Source: Dichetophora obliterata
Taxonomy: Eukaryota; Arthropoda; Insecta; Diptera; Sciomyzidae
DNA length: 64,000 nt
Reading direction: 5' to 3'
NCBI GenBank assembly: GCA_963920525.1
Contig: OY986435.1
Location: 223,312,399 to 223,376,398 of the forward strand
Below, one piece after another: positions 44,491 through 56,577 of the stretch. How positions within the stretch are numbered: the first letter of the stretch is position 1; each line of letters starts with the position of its first letter. A program made the translations under genes and the position numbers. The notes under the pieces were generated by a model. The model did no database searches, was not told the DNA's origin, and saw only the letters and a list, made by a program, of their open reading frames with translations.

Positions 44491-44689
44491 AAAAAAAAAA
44501 AACGTTTGTCTTATTTTTTGAGCAAAACCATAAATATTTCAGAGGTTTTTTAAAAATCAATATAAAACACTGAATTGATGAGATAACGGTTAATATTTTC
44601 TTATTTCTCCAAAGTCATTTAATTGATCTTTCAGACAAAGAAAATTTGTTGAAAATCGATTAAAAAATGGCTGAGATATTTGCTTGCAT

Positions 44690-45130
44690 CATCAAAACTT
44701 GAAATTCCAATAGTTTTTCTTCTCATTCTGAGGCGATGGCCTTACTTCAAGGAAGTACGTTGTACTGAGAAGATATAAATTTTTCGAGATATCTAAATAA
44801 TTTTAGTGTCATTTTAAGGGGATTTTTTTTAACATACTATCCGTGGAAAATGTTACCAAGAAAGCTTTCCTATACCGTTATATTCCTCAACCAACGACTT
44901 TTCATACAAAAATACGTTGTGCTGAGAACATCTATAGTTTTCGAGATATCGCTATAATTTTTATGTCAAAATAACGGAAATTTTTCAGACTTTACTATTT
45001 GTAAGAAATTTCACCATCACGATATATATTAACTCTTGTTGTATAAAAAATGCTTATTTTAGGGTATCCGTAAGAGATGGCGCAAAATGTTAAAAAGTAT
45101 TTTTTGCACACCTTATCAATGTCTAAAATT
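44690..45130. repeat. Dispersed repeat related to 26.4 kb and 35.2 kb
   Basis: The first part (CTCATTCTGAGGCGATGGCC...) resembles 35218-35360. The second part (GGGTATCCGTAAGAGATGGC) resembles the inverse of 26420-26560. Boundaries and class are unclear. Confidence 0.5.
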
Positions 45131-45860
45131 CCCTCTTACATTATATTTTTCCATCTGTTACAGTTTAGCTTTTATTTTAAACAAATGCTCTTTTTACGCT
45201 CATATTTCAGGTCGAAGGTCACCAATCTAAAATGTAATCATACTGTGCAGCCAGATCTTTCATTTGATACCTCATTCACCATTCTACCTCTTCCTAGCCC
45301 TGAGATTCCTTACTAAAAATTATACAAAATTTCAACGCAAATATTTCGGGTCAGAGGTCATAAATTTTAAATCTAAAATGATTCTGCACATAAAGGGCTC
45401 AGTACCTTTTGAATGATATAAGTTTCATTGCCCTTATTGTAAAATTAATATCGAAAAAGTGTACGACTACATTTGATGTTTGCCTATCTACATATGTAAA
45501 AATAAGTTGTCCTATGTCGAGAACCACTCAACCAATTTTCAAACGAGTACATGCGTTGGAAAGGTCTACTTTCACTGATGGTTTATAAAAAAGAAACATT
45601 GAAAAATTTTTACGAATATGCGTTATGCGCACACTTTTATGATGGTGTGTTTTCCCCATATAAAATGTATTTTTTTTATGAGAATTACATTTCGTCGGTA
45701 TATTATATTTCGTCAAAATATCGTAAAAAAGATATTCCACGTGAAAAATTATTCCCTACAGGTCTGATTCGTTTTTATTATAAATATATTGAAACTTCGC
45801 TTACAAACTCCATGAATTCATATTAATTTTTCATTGATTTCTTTATATTTTTCACTCTAG

Positions 45861-46080
45861 ATGCAGCAACCGCGGAAATTTTAAAAAAAATGACTTCGCC
45901 AGCATTTTTCGGTCCAAGGAAGCCTCTGGAGCAAAGGCAACGGCACAGCAATGTTTTGGAAATTTTTAAAGAAAAAACTAAAATTAGCAGCACCGTACCA
46001 GAAAAAACGGACCCACCAAGACTTATTGCAATTGGCAGTATTGCCAAACAAAATTTATGTTGTTGTATATATGTAGATGG
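45861..46080 (+). other. Exon-like open segment of unknown gene
   Basis: TTTCACTCTAG acceptor-like and GATG|GTAGGC donor-like sites bound a ~73-codon frame (KKMTSPAFFGPRKPLEQRQR...DPPRLIAIGSIAKQN...). The composition is more coding-like than the surroundings. I do not recognise the protein. It may be an exon of a degraded transposon or captured gene fragment on the strand opposite to the desaturase. Confidence 0.35.
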
Positions 46081-46370
46081 TAGGCCTATGTATTTTCTCT
46101 GAGCTTAATTCAAGTTGTAGTTTTATACTACGTGTTTAATGTTGCACCTTCTCCTGATGCACGCGCTTCTTTCGCGTTCATTTTTGGCGTTATTTTAAGA
46201 GAGCATGCTAAAAACGAATACAAAAAATACAAATCTGTTTTAAAAGCATTGGAAGCTATTAATTAATTCAAGGGCTTAATGCAATAACGTGAGGATTTAT
46301 GTGCCATATCACGTTCTTGAAAGAAGCCCTTCAATTAATTATTGAATTATGTAAGTTGATAAATCTTGTT

Positions 46371-47210
46371 TTTAGTATTATAAAAATGTCAGACATTGTT
46401 AAAATGTATAATAAGTATTATTTTTTTCGTAAATAATCAGCCCTTTAATGATTAGTTTTTCTGAAACGGGAGCTTTCATTTCTAAGAAAGCAGATAAAGA
46501 CTTTACATTTTTTTTTACACTCATGAATATTGACTGTTGATAAACAAATTTGCATTAAAAATTTCCAAAATGTTCTTGAGCTTCATCTTAAAAATGAAAA
46601 CTCCTTTTTTCGATTCCGGGAAAAAAATATTCATGCCAGGGCTGATTATTTACGTAACAAATAAATTAAATTTACTACGTCTTATATTCTTTTCAAAAAT
46701 GTCTATTAGAATTGAGTCTTTTAATTTTTATTAAAACGTGCAATGTCACTTTCAAGTCATCAATAAATAAATAAGTCATTAATTGTTTTTAGTTTTGTAA
46801 AAATGTCATGGACATTGTTAAAATGTATAATAAATATTATTTTTTTACGTAACTAATCAGCCCTATAATGATTAGTTTTTTGCCCGAAATCTGAAAAGGG
46901 AGTTTTCATTTTTAAGAAAGCAGACAAAGACTTCACATTTTTTTTACACTCATGAATATTGACTGTTGATAAACAAATTTGCATTAATATTTCCAAAATA
47001 TTCTTGAACTTCATCCCAAAAATGAAAACTCCTTTTTCCGATTCCGGGAAAAAAATTATTCATGCCAGGGCTGATTATTTAAGTAACAAATAATTTGAAT
47101 TTACTATGTCTTATATTCTTTTCAAAAATGTGTATTAGAATTGAGTCTTTTTATTTTTTTAAAACGTGCAATGTCTCTTAAAAGTCATTTAAAGCTATTA
47201 ATTAATAAGT
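46371..47210 (+). repeat. Tandem direct duplication, ~417-bp period
   Basis: Sequence from 46371 (AAAAATGTCAGACATTG) is repeated from about 46788 with roughly 90% similarity by eye. Shared blocks include AATCAGCCCTTTAATGATTAG, CATGAATATTGACTGTTGAT and TCCGATTCCGGGAAAAAAAT. A third partial copy trails to ~47370. Non-coding. Confidence 0.75.
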
Positions 47211-47459
47211 CATTAATTAATAATTCAAATTAAAATGTATAATGAATATTGTTTTTGAACGTATTATTTACGTATTATAATTTAAATATTTTCTGTTTTA
47301 TAGTTTGTTTATAAATGTTTAAAATTGAATCTGTTTCTTTTTTTTTCAAACGTGCAATGTCACTTTTTTAAAGCCTTGGAAGCTATTAATTAATAAATTA
47401 ATGTTTAAGGAGGTGTTAATTATTATTGTTTTTTTTCCTAAAATATTTCGACTGATAAG

Positions 47460-47830
47460 CATAGTCGCAAAAATTAGTTTTATTTCACCAGCTAAAGGTG
47501 TGTGCTTTCAGCATACTGGAAATTAATTTCAGAGAGGTTATTCTGCTTTTCTCTGGAAATAAGTGCTGAAATTCAGCGAAGCTACTGCTGCTTTTAAGGT
47601 TTAACTGCCTTAAAGTAAAAAATTTCAGATAGGTTGAGCTGCTTTTCACTAACAAATAGGGCTGAATTTCAGCGAAGCTATGCTGGTTTTACGATTTAGT
47701 TGATTTAAAGTATTGGATGCTAGTTTGCAGCACATAAGGGCTTGTGTAATTTCAGCGACAGCTGTCTTAAAGTTGTTGCAGCTTACTTTAAGACAGCTTT
47801 TTCACCTAGTTATAAGATTTCCTTTTACAG
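47460..47830. repeat. CAGCGAAGCTA-type repeat element
   Basis: ATTTCAGCGAAGCTA occurs at about 47572 and 47653, with GAGGTTATTCTGCTTTT/ AGGTTGAGCTGCTTTT partners. It resembles two diverged copies of a ~80-bp unit with internal dyads (TTAAAG/CTTTAA). Class unknown. Confidence 0.4.
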
Positions 47831-47899
47831 TGTATAAGGCTCTGCTTGCTCGCGTCATTTGACTTATTAAATTTCTGTGTATTTATTTTTAGTTTGTAT

Positions 47900-49265
47900 G
47901 TTTACTGTCGGTAACTGTATTAAAAGTGTGTTCCCACGCCCCCTTTTACCGCCCACAAACCAATGAAAATGTTTTATTTCAACGGTTTGGGTCATATAAG
48001 ACTTAAATTTGGTAATTTGGTTTGTATGGTTTCCACGCCCTCTTTTTCCGCCCACAAATCAGTGAATATGCTATATTTCAAGCAGTTTTGGCCGTATAAG
48101 ACAAACATTTTATACTTAACTGTCTGAACAGAATCATGTCGTTGTCGTGTCGGTGAGAGAGAATCGCTAAGAGTTGGCCCAGAATTGTAGCGTTGGCTTT
48201 GTCGTTTTGCTTTTATTCAATCTGCCATTGTTGATTTTCTTGAACTTGCTTCAGTGTTCTCATCGTACTCCGATTGAACTAATAATTACTCCACTTCCAT
48301 TTATTACACTACTTTTTGCAATACTCTTCATATAAATTTACTGCATTTTCAACTGAAGGCTACTCCTATCATTATAAGAGCAAGTAGGAACACTGTTTAC
48401 TCGCTACATTGGTTGACAGATTCTTCAAATTTTGTTAAAATATGGCAACATTTTTAGAGAGAAGCTGAGAGAGCTTTCAAATAAATGACAAAGTCAAAAT
48501 AGAAATAGAAACATTTCTATCTTGGCGTTTTCATTGTCGTATTCTGCCGCAATTTTCTCCCATAAGGTTTGCATTGTCTCTGCCAGCGTTCTGCCTGCCG
48601 ACACGACAACGACATGATTCTGGTCAGACAGTAAGTTTGTATAATTACTTTCGGCAACTGTACTAATAATGGGCGTTATTACTATATAGCCACACCCACT
48701 TTTTGAAAAATCATTAAAATTGACTACTAGGTCGATTGAGCTAAAATTTTGGCTTAGTTTGTACGGTTACTGTCAGCAACTGTACTAAAAATTGGTTTCC
48801 ACGCCCCCTTTTACCGCTCACAAACCAATGAAAATATTTTATTTCAACGGTTTGGGTCGTATTAGACAAACATTTTATAATTTAGCTCATATGGTTACTT
48901 TCGGCAAGTGTACTAAGCATTGGCCTGTCCCACTTTAGTTTAACTCACTTTTCGGGGAGTCAGCGTCGAGTGAAGCAAAGTGCGCCAGACTTAAGCTATA
49001 TTGAGCTGAAATTTTGGCAGTCGATTTGTTTCGATTACGAGATGGTTTAAGGGAAATAATTTTCCCGCACCCCTTTTTACCGCTTACTAAACAACAAAAA
49101 TGCTATAATTCGCATGGTTTTAATCATATTAGACTAAAATTTGGTTATTTAGTGCATATGGTTACTTTCGGCAGCTATACTGAAAATATATTTGGCATGT
49201 CTTGACATTCTCGTATATGGCATTAAGGCGGTCTGTGGCAGAACAACGTCTGCCGGGGAATACTA
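47900..49265 (-). repeat. Inverted copy of the GTGGGCGGTAAAAG family
   Basis: CCACGCCC-CCTTTTACCGCCCACAAAC is the complement of the 2.9-4.6 kb repeats and recurs several times here. The outer end GGCAGAACAACGTCTGCCGG with AATACTAGT (49230-49265) matches end sequences at 3430, 35413 and 60045. It is split by a 512-bp MITE at 48120. Confidence 0.65.
48120..48631. mobile_element. 512-bp MITE with TAA duplication
   Basis: The ends CTGTCTGAACAGAATCATGT and ACATGATTCTGGTCAGACAG are near-perfect inverted repeats continuing through CGTTGTCGTGTCGG. TAA flanks both ends (48117-48119, 48632-48634), as for PIF/Harbinger-like MITEs. It sits inside the 47.9-49.3 kb repeat. Confidence 0.8.
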
Positions 49266-49903
49266 GTTAATATATAAGATTATTTATAGCTGATTTAGCT
49301 AAGTAAGTAATAAATATAATTCAGAAAGTTTTAGCTCAATCGGACTAATTATTTTTTCATAATCTTTGGCAAATGCTTTAGAAGATGCTATTTTGAGAGA
49401 ATCGCGTTTAAAGTTTTAATTGAACATGCAACTTGCTCTATAGTATGCAGATGTCTATACATATATATTAGCTATTATTAAAGATATTGATCTGAGCCGT
49501 GATGGTCAAAAATACTCACGCACCAAAGTAAGATTATACCTTGAATTATGTACATATTTTTCTTTAGGAATTTTTTCGATACATTTTTGTTTAAAAACGT
49601 ATAAATGTGATACCGGTTTTAAGTTGAATCGGATACGAGTATTTTATTTCTGACGTCAGTTTTGTTCTAGCTGTGCACGTTTATATACAAAAATTTTTTA
49701 AAAAGTTACAAATGATAAAATTCACAAAATTTGGAATGTGATAGAGTAAAGTGCACCCCTATGGCCCCAATTTTTCTTTTTCATAACTTTTCATGCCCAA
49801 TCCGAAAATCACCCAGGCAACATAAATTTTGTATCTCCATACAAATCGACCCAGCCTAATATACATATGTAATGCTGTCTTCAACTTTTGTGAATTATCT
49901 TAC

Positions 49904-50034
49904 CTGACCAGCTAAAGAAAAGCATGACATCAGAATTATACGCAAGGGAACATTAGCTTTGAACGAACGATGTGTCCAGAATCTGTGAGCACCTGCGGTA
50001 ACACCAAAACCAGCAATGCCTCCGGTGAAAAACG
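49904..50034 (-). CDS. Delta-9 acyl-CoA desaturase, exon with first histidine box
   Basis: On the minus strand a TTGCTTACAG acceptor and GGTCAG|GTAAGA donor bound 131 bp encoding FFTGGIAGFGVTAG, AHRFWTHRSFKA and a hydrophobic run to LAGQ. HRFWTH is the HxxxxH box that begins the di-iron ligands. Two bases at the 5' side complete a codon from an upstream exon not found in the window, where 50035-64000 shows no N-terminal desaturase sequence on the minus strand. It joins the central exon in phase 0 (AGQ|NTLYDW). Confidence 0.92.
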
Positions 50035-51083
50035 CTGTAAGCAAAAAAAAACACAAAAGAAAGGGAAAATTAATATCTTAAAACAGAAGCCAAAAATAAG
50101 ATGGAGGTAACTAAAAACTTTTTCTTAATGCATCACTACGAAATCGAAGGTAAGCGACCTTGGTCATATAATATTTTTTTTTAACTTTTTCCATGTGTAC
50201 CATAACAATAAACATAAAATTGAGCTGTTAACATGGATGCATTAATTACCAAAATAAATAAAATGAAATTTTCATCTTAGTTGAGATTTTAGCTTTAGTC
50301 TAGCAAAATGCGTCACAGTTGATTGGTTGCTTAGTTGGTTGGTTGGTCATTAACACTTCTTTGTTGATGGTGAAAAACGTTATGTGAACTAGCTTTAAAA
50401 TACAAATAGTTTAAGACTTATTACCACATATTTAAAAAATCCATTTATGGTTTGAGCACAATAGACGAATTCGAACAAATGCACAATGGAGAGGTTTTTG
50501 AAAAACTTTTTATTTTTTAATGTTTGTGACTAATTGCAGAGTATTAAGAGGCGGAAGTGTTTTTTATTTTTTTTTTAATACAAAATAATGAAGCATGACG
50601 AGAGTTTATTTAGGTGATTTTCGGTTTTTATGTGAACAATGAAGCAATGAGTTTAATGGGATAACGATTACGAAAAAAACTAAGATTTGACTTAAGAATA
50701 AGCTAGTTATGTTGAGTTTTTGAAGTTATAACAAAACTCTGACGTAATGGGTTTAAACAAACCCACTTAATTTGGATTCGGATTCAGATTCAGATTCGAC
50801 GACACACAGAGAGGCTTCTCTATGTGAGTCAGTGCTCAAAAGTGATTGTTTTTAAAAAAATGAGTTAAAAAAACAACAAATTAAACCTTCATTGTAATAA
50901 CAAATAATTTGTGCAATCAAAAAGCAAAAATTTAGTTCTCTATATTTAATATTACAGGAGATATGAAGTGTCAGACTTGAAAAATTTTTTCATTTATTTT
51001 TCCCTCGAATATAAAAGTTTTAATTGTAAAATTTTTAAGTTAAATGAAATTATTTGAATGTAAATTTTTAACATTAAATTTTT
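50035..51083. other. Intronic DNA with short GATTCG repeat
   Basis: No upstream exon was seen. A GGATTCGGATTCAGATTCAG run occurs near 50775-50798. Otherwise AT-rich. Confidence 0.4.
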
Positions 51084-53875
51084 TGGTTTGGTTTGGTTTG
51101 GTTTGTTTTTGTTTTGTTTTGTTTTGTTTTGTTTTGTTTTGTTTTGTTTTGTTTTGTTTTGTTTTGTTTTGTTTTGTTTTGTTTTGTTTTGTTTTGTTTT
51201 GTTTTGTTTTGTTTTGTTTTGTTTTGTTTTGTTTTGTTTTGTTTTGTTTTGTTTTGTTTTGTTTTGTTTTGTTTTGTTTTGTTTTGTTTTGTTTTGTTTT
51301 GTTTTGTTTTGTTTTGTTTTGTTTTGTTTTGTTTTGTTTTGTTTTGTTTTGTTTTGTTTTGTTTTGTTTTGTTTTGTTTTGTTTTGTTTTGTTTTGTTTT
51401 GTTTTGTTTTGTTTTGTTTTGTTTTGTTTTGTTTTGTTTTGTTTTGTTTTGTTTTGTTTTGTTTTGTTTTGTTTTGTTTTGTTTTGTTTTGTTTTGTTTT
51501 GTTTTGTTTTGTTTTGTTTTGTTTTGTTTTGTTTTGTTTTGTTTTGTTTTGTTTTGTTTTGTTTTGTTTTGTTTTGTTTTGTTTTGTTTTGTTTTGTTTT
51601 GTTTTGTTTTGTTTTGTTTTGTTTTGTTTTGTTTTGTTTTGTTTTGTTTTGTTTTGTTTTGTTTTGTTTTGTTTTGTTTTGTTTTGTTTTGTTTTGTTTT
51701 GTTTTGTTTTGTTTTGTTTTGTTTTGTTTTGTTTTGTTTTGTTTTGTTTTGTTTTGTTTTGTTTTGTTTTGTTTTGTTTTGTTTTGTTTTGTTTTGTTTT
51801 GTTTTGTTTTGTTTTGTTTTGTTTTGTTTTGTTTTGTTTTGTTTTGTTTTGTTTTGTTTTGTTTTGTTTTGTTTTGTTTTGTTTTGTTTTGTTTTGTTTT
51901 GTTTTGTTTTGTTTTGTTTTGTTTTGTTTTGTTTTGTTTTGTTTTGTTTTGTTTTGTTTTGTTTTGTTTTGTTTTGTTTTGTTTTGTTTTGTTTTGTTTT
52001 GTTTTGTTTTGTTTTGTTTTGTTTTGTTTTGTTTTGTTTTGTTTTGTTTTGTTTTGTTTTGTTTTGTTTTGTTTTGTTTTGTTTTGTTTTGTTTTGTTTT
52101 GTTTTGTTTTGTTTTGTTTTGTTTTGTTTTGTTTTGTTTTGTTTTGTTTTGTTTTGTTTTGTTTTGTTTTGTTTTGTTTTGTTTTGTTTTGTTTTGTTTT
52201 GTTTTGTTTTGTTTTGTTTTGTTTTGTTTTGTTTTGTTTTGTTTTGTTTTGTTTTGTTTTGTTTTGTTTTGTTTTGTTTTGTTTTGTTTTGTTTTGTTTT
52301 GTTTTGTTTTGTTTTGTTTTGTTTTGTTTTGTTTTGTTTTGTTTTGTTTTGTTTTGTTTTGTTTTGTTTTGTTTTGTTTTGTTTTGTTTTGTTTTGTTTT
52401 GTTTTGTTTTGTTTTGTTTTGTTTTGTTTTGTTTTGTTTTGTTTTGTTTTGTTTTGTTTTGTTTTGTTTTGTTTTGTTTTGTTTTGTTTTGTTTTGTTTT
52501 GTTTTGTTTTGTTTTGTTTTGTTTTGTTTTGTTTTGTTTTGTTTTGTTTTGTTTTGTTTTGTTTTGTTTTGTTTTGTTTTGTTTTGTTTTGTTTTGTTTT
52601 GTTTTGTTTTGTTTTGTTTTGTTTTGTTTTGTTTTGTTTTGTTTTGTTTTGTTTTGTTTTGTTTTGTTTTGTTTTGTTTTGTTTTGTTTTGTTTTGTTTT
52701 GTTTTGTTTTGTTTTGTTTTGTTTTGTTTTGTTTTGTTTTGTTTTGTTTTGTTTTGTTTTGTTTTGTTTTGTTTTGTTTTGTTTTGTTTTGTTTTGTTTT
52801 GTTTTGTTTTGTTTTGTTTTGTTTTGTTTTGTTTTGTTTTGTTTTGTTTTGTTTTGTTTTGTTTTGTTTTGTTTTGTTTTGTTTTGTTTTGTTTTGTTTT
52901 GTTTTGTTTTGTTTTGTTTTGTTTTGTTTTGTTTTGTTTTGTTTTGTTTTGTTTTGTTTTGTTTTGTTTTGTTTTGTTTTGTTTTGTTTTGTTTTGTTTT
53001 GTTTTGTTTTGTTTTGTTTTGTTTTGTTTTGTTTTGTTTTGTTTTGTTTTGTTTTGTTTTGTTTTGTTTTGTTTTGTTTTGTTTTGTTTTGTTTTGTTTT
53101 GTTTTGTTTTGTTTTGTTTTGTTTTGTTTTGTTTTGTTTTGTTTTGTTTTGTTTTGTTTTGTTTTGTTTTGTTTTGTTTTGTTTTGTTTTGTTTTGTTTT
53201 GTTTTGTTTTGTTTTGTTTTGTTTTGTTTTGTTTTGTTTTGTTTTGTTTTGTTTTGTTTTGTTTTGTTTTGTTTTGTTTTGTTTTGTTTTGTTTTGTTTT
53301 GTTTTGTTTTGTTTTGTTTTGTTTTGTTTTGTTTTGTTTTGTTTTGTTTTGTTTTGTTTTGTTTTGTTTTGTTTTGTTTTGTTTTGTTTTGTTTTGTTTT
53401 GTTTTGTTTTGTTTTGTTTTGTTTTGTTTTGTTTTGTTTTGTTTTGTTTTGTTTTGTTTTGTTTTGTTTTGTTTTGTTTTGTTTTGTTTTGTTTTGTTTT
53501 GTTTTGTTTTGTTTTGTTTTGTTTTGTTTTGTTTTGTTTTGTTTTGTTTTGTTTTGTTTTGTTTTGTTTTGTTTTGTTTTGTTTTGTTTTGTTTTGTTTT
53601 GTTTTGTTTTGTTTTGTTTTGTTTTGTTTTGTTTTGTTTTGTTTTGTTTTGTTTTGTTTTGTTTTGTTTTGTTTTGTTTTGTTTTGTTTTGTTTTGTTTT
53701 GTTTTGTTTTGTTTTGTTTTGTTTTGTTTTGTTTTGTTTTGTTTTGTTTTGTTTTGTTTTGTTTTGTTTTGTTTTGTTTTGTTTTGTTTTGTTTTGTTTT
53801 GTTTTGTTTTGTTTTGTTTTGTTTTGTTTTGTTTTGTTTTGTTTTGTTTTGTTTTGTTTTGTTTTGTTTTGTTTT
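51084..53875. repeat. Giant perfect (GTTTT)n microsatellite
   Basis: From 51111 to 53875 the pentanucleotide GTTTT repeats without a single visible interruption: 2765 bp, 553 units. It is preceded by four GGTTT-type units (51084-51103) and a short TTTTT irregularity. Long open frames on both strands (FVLFC and KQNKT repeats) follow automatically from a stop-free pentamer and are not genes. Confidence 0.98.
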
Positions 53876-55512
53876 CTAACGGTATTTTTCTCAGAATTTT
53901 TAATCATTATGTATTCTCCAAAATTTTTGACAGTTCTGCATTGGAAGCAACAACAAAATTATCTGCTCGCCGAGCAAACGCGCATCGTGTAGTATGAGCA
54001 AAAGTAAATTATGAATTTGGGGAAATGTTCAAATGCTAACTTTTTGTCGCGGAGTGTATGTATTTGTAAACGTCCGGCTCTAACCTGTTTGTCAAATCAG
54101 TGATTATTGAGAAAAATTACATAACTTATTTTTTTTTTTAATTTTTGTGCGAAAAAGAAACCAGATTTAGGTTGATTTTTATATTAGGATTGTTGGAGAG
54201 AAATAAATATAAATACTCTAAAGTCTTCAGAAAATGTGCTCAACTTTACTATAGAAATTTTTATTGTTTTGTAAAATAATAAAAGCTGATTCAGATATAA
54301 AAAAGGTGAACCTTCAATAAGGTATTAATTTAACCTCGATAATAAAGTAAAGCCTACGCCGTTGTCTTTTCTGAAAAAGTTGCTAAATGCTAAGACTTTA
54401 ATACTACCAATTCAAATCATAAAATTTGTATATCACATTTCATCAAATATTTCTTTGTTTTGGTTTATTGAATCTCCTTTTTTCTTTTTGTATTTAGGCT
54501 TCTTGTGTTGTTGCGATTTGATTAAAAAAACCAGTTAGCATGAATTTCCATAGTTAGTTGAACTTTTAAAAATATGCATATAAACATATTTTTCTAAATT
54601 CGATTAAATCCATAAAAAACAAAAAAAAAACACACAATAGACATGAATAAAAAACATCGTAATATTTTGAAGGTTAGTATTTCAACATAACATGTGCATT
54701 AGACAAAAAAAAGTATGTGTGAAGTATATTATATAAACAAACAAAAAAAACCATATGATGAGTTTTAAAACAATATGTAGTTAGTTTTCAGCAAAAATTG
54801 TGGGCTCAGCGTATCTAGTTTTGGCCAGCTAAGATAGCTGAGGTAAATTCAAGTTGTAGCTTGGAGTTGCCTGAAATGACTTAAAACATTCGCCTTAAAA
54901 AAACAAAGCCAAATCATAAATTTTAGTTAAATTTTAATAAAAATTTTGCGAGATGAATTTTTCAGTATTATTTGTCTTGACATAGAAAGAATCGCTTTGC
55001 GACTTTGCTTAAAAACCTTCAAAAATGTAAAAAAACCAACGCAGATGAAAAAGGTAAAACATTTGTTTTGTATTTTTTTGCATACATGTTTTTTAAAACA
55101 ATGGGTAATGTTAACGCTTTCGATTTACAAAATAACAAAAAAAAACTTTATATTTCGGGGCTCGCCTAAATATTTTGAGAAGCTTGAATGAATCAATGCA
55201 TAAAGGTGTTTTTGCTAAAGGAAGAATCTTAATTGATAATTTTTGAGTTTCAAATGGAATTAATGCGTTTCAATTGATATTTTCTGAATATCAAATTAAG
55301 TTTTTGTTTTTCAATTGATCTTTTTTGAATTTCAAATGGTATTTCCGAATATCAATTAATTTTTTTGAATTACAGTTGCAAGTGAATTGATTTCGTTGAT
55401 ATGTTTTAAGCTGCATTACAAGGAACAGTTGCAAAAATTAGAATTTCTTTGAACTGTAATAAATTTTTAGGCATTTAATTCTACACGCGAAATTTTGGTG
55501 TAAACTTAAAAT
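53876..55512. other. AT-rich intronic DNA, nothing recognised
   Basis: No gene was found. Around 55220-55385 TTTCAAATGGAATT and GAATATCAAATTAA motifs alternate irregularly. No other structure was noticed. Confidence 0.4.
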
Positions 55513-55520
55513 CTTGATTA

Positions 55521-55924
55521 CCCAAGCGTAACGTGAGGTGGAGCAGCGGGATGTAGCGTAGTGTGACGTTGCCTCGAGGTTAAGCGATTACCGAAATCGT
55601 AGTCCAACGTAGTGCAGGCGCCGTAGTGTAGGGCACTTATTTTATTTTAGAAGCTTATTAACTTCTCCTCTTCGATAAAAGACTGCATCCTTTCTTATAT
55701 AGCATTAAAATGTACAATTTTGTGAAGTTAAACAAAATTTTTCGCTTGTCCCACAGCTGTCGAACTGTCAAAAATCGTAACGTTGCGTAGAAATCTATTC
55801 TCTACAGACTTCTAGGCTGCGTCACGCCACGTTACGATTTCGGTAACGACTTGTACACATTTATCATTAAACAGATTTTAGCTTGACAGATTTTAGCTTG
55901 ACGCTACGTTACCTTACGCTTGGG
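55521..55924. mobile_element. 404-bp hAT-like MITE
   Basis: The ends CCCAAGCGTAACGTGAGG and TTACCTTACGCTTGGG are inverted. CTTGATTA (55513-55520) and CTTGATTT (55925-55932) match at 7 of 8, an 8-bp duplication with one change. The GC-richer interior contains ACCGAAATCGTA/TACGATTTCGGT, itself inverted. No ORF. Confidence 0.75.
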
Positions 55925-56577
55925 CTTGATTTAACACTAACACATACTTACCATAACCTGATTCTTGAATGTGTTAGTTGAATATTATTGTTGAATGTCA
56001 AATTTTCACGCCAATTAAATGTACAAACATATAAAAGACAGCGAAATTTTGACATTTTAACTCCCCAATCATGGATGTGAACTTGGCTGCATTGAACAAA
56101 TTTTTCGGTTCAACAACGAAAAAAAAAAATTTCGCTACCTTTTCGCTATCAAAAATGCAATGCATTTCTTACGGAAGATTTATTTTCGCTTCTGCAGCAT
56201 ACTAAGCTTAAATTCAAGTATCTATTTATTCTTTGTGCGAAAATCTATCTCTTTGTGTGTGCAAAAATCTACCTCTTTTTTTAACTTTTTACTCGAACTT
56301 TCACCATAATTTAAAAAAAACCCTGGGAGTCGTGCGTCCGGGGGATGTAGAATTAATGATCTGTTCTTTAAAATTACATTTGATTTGTTTGTTTCAGACA
56401 CATGGGAAAGCCATAGCCATCGAACCGTTTTGAATGTCTTTTTTCAATGTAATTTTTAGTGCCCTCTATAAAAAAGCCAGAAATTGTTTTAAAATAAATT
56501 TATAAAGTATTTTGTATGCTCAATAACATGTATTAATTTAAAAAAATACTTGATTTTAAATACAAATTCAAGTTGTT

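Noticed and set aside
51040..53997. Long open frames on both strands (about 930-980 codons, FVLFC or KQNKT repeats)
   Set aside because: They arise only because the (GTTTT)n pentamer has no stop codon in any frame; no unique coding sequence.
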